Origin: Megalobrama amblycephala
Lineage: Eukaryota > Chordata > Actinopteri > Cypriniformes > Xenocyprididae
Direction of reading: 5' to 3'
Length of the DNA stretch: 64,000 nt
Assembly (NCBI RefSeq): GCF_018812025.1
Contig: NC_063049.1
Coordinates: 33,815,947-33,879,946 of the forward strand
Position 1 is the stretch's first letter. Every line of letters starts with the position of its first letter. This document shows positions 62,815-64,000 of this stretch, piece after piece. Position numbers and translations under genes: made by a program. The notes under the pieces were generated by a model. That model was not told the origin of the DNA. It ran no database searches and saw nothing but the letters and a program-made list of their open reading frames with translations.

Positions 62815-63725
62815 ATCTCTTTATTATGATCTCATGGTTGTTTATGCCTGTCACAATGTTTGCTGACATCCAAATTTATTGATGCACTAACAAAAGCGCA
62901 GCGATCCAGATTTAAATCTACTGAAACGATCAGGTTTAAGCAGAATGAAATTGATTGATTGCCCTTATAGGCAGCATAGTGATTAAATGGATTTGGGTGA
63001 ATGAACTTAAACGCTAGGTCTCTTTTATCAGCGCTGGTCTGGAACTGAAAACATGGCATTGATTAGCGAAGACCATCTGCTTATTGTACTGCTCGTTATA
63101 CTGACGAAGATCTCCTCCAGTTGGAGGGCAGGAGCGAGTCATCGTGCTGTGTGAGCAATACTGCAGCTCAGTGGGGGGCAGCAGTACACTTACTACACTT
63201 CTGGTTTGTTGACTCAATGCAGAATATCACATTGTTTATCCACACGGATCCATTTATTGTAGTGTTCTGACTGTAAATGTTTCTGGGAAATGTTCACGCG
63301 AGGAACGTTTTGGCGCGAAGATGTTTTTGAAATGCGAGAGCATGATGAGAAAACTTCATGAAAGTAATGATGACATAAGCAAACAGTAAGTCATTTTTAC
63401 GGACTGACATTTATAAGGGGTCTAATGTTGTAATTGCAAAAAAGCGAAGCAAATTAAATAAACCCAGAGGTTAAGAAAATTGTTTTGTTTTCTTTCCATG
63501 CTTGCAGCACGGTGACAAGCTCATACATAAAGGCTAAATAAAAAAATAATAATAAATAAATAAAATAAAATACTATTCAGTTTTTAGCTTAAAACAAGAT
63601 CCTGGTCGTATCTTACTGAATGTTGTCAGGAGTTCAAAAGTCTATAATATGCAGGAACTGGCTGCATGCAGAAATCTGAGTATTTTATCAGTCATGTGTA
63701 TTTAGTAGACAAAAATAGGAGGCTT
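62815..63725. other. intergenic, nothing recognised
   Basis: No exon or repeat family recognised. Minus-strand frames at 62832-63217 have no protein-like conservation that I can see. Confidence 0.35.
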
Positions 63726-63936
63726 ACCCCCAGTTTCACACACAGGGCTTATGCTAGTCCTAGACTAAAATGCATGTTTGAGCTTGTTTAACTGAAAGCA
63801 ACTTGTACTGACATATCTTAAAATATGTCACTGTTGTTTTGTCTAAAGAGAGTGCACATTTATAAAAGATACTTAAATATCCTAATTGAAATCCTAATCC
63901 TGGCTTAGGCTAAGCCTTGTCTGTAAAACCGGGCCT
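63726..63936. repeat. interspersed repeat, about 210 bp, with inverted ends
   Basis: CAGTTTCACACACAGGGCTTA on the left and TAAGCCTTGTCTGTAAAACCGG on the right are roughly inverted. The same family appears at 34328-34524. Confidence 0.55.
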
Positions 63937-64000
63937 TGATGTTAAGCAAATGATACTTTTTTTCTTTTTTGGTTTACAGTCAACAGCTTGCATTTGTACA

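Noticed and set aside
1..64000. tRNA, rRNA, snoRNA or miRNA genes
   Set aside because: No cloverleaf with A and B boxes, no C/D or H/ACA pattern in a convincing setting was seen by eye; many hairpins here are transposon foldbacks. A covariance-model scan would be needed to exclude small RNAs.

Overview
The window is vertebrate nuclear DNA from a teleost, most likely a cyprinid. The evidence is a pair of spliced protein-coding genes with canonical GT-AG introns, AT-rich non-coding DNA, many microsatellites, and dense short non-autonomous DNA transposons of types I recognise from zebrafish and carp genomes. That recognition is from memory; no database was searched. There is no sign of bacterial, plasmid or phage sequence.

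Layout. Positions 1 to about 15,250 are intergenic and packed with inverted-repeat elements, several nested in one another. From 15,254 to 30,177 on the minus strand lies wdr3, with 26 coding exons joining in frame to 938 codons, so the protein is complete. Its 5' non-coding exon must lie further up, between about 32.6 and 33.5 kb. From 36,075 to 57,316 on the plus strand lies gdap2, with 13 coding exons joining in frame to 500 codons, also complete. The two genes are head to head around an intergenic core near 33.1-33.8 kb that carries an ETS-type CCGGAAGTG motif, so a shared promoter is likely. This WDR3-GDAP2 adjacency is also found in mammals. From about 58.4 kb to the end is intergenic DNA with further nested elements and a transposase remnant.

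The genes. WDR3 (yeast Dip2/Utp12) is a nucleolar WD-repeat protein of the UTP-B module of the small-subunit processome, needed for 18S rRNA production. GDAP2 has an N-terminal macro domain and a C-terminal CRAL-TRIO (SEC14-like) domain. They are neighbours by conserved synteny; nothing here shows that they work in one pathway.

Mobile DNA is the most distinctive part. Many insertions can be bounded to the base by target-site duplications: TTAA-flanked foldbacks starting AAAGGGATAGTTCAC, a hAT-type element with a perfect 8-bp duplication, a Tc1-derived foldback with TA flanks and broken transposase, and a Harbinger-like MITE with TTA. Most unusual are two foldbacks, one in wdr3 (18,023-19,266) and one in gdap2 (55,497-56,111), whose cores are arrays of short phrases with a similar pattern (CTCG-AATT-CGACTTT).
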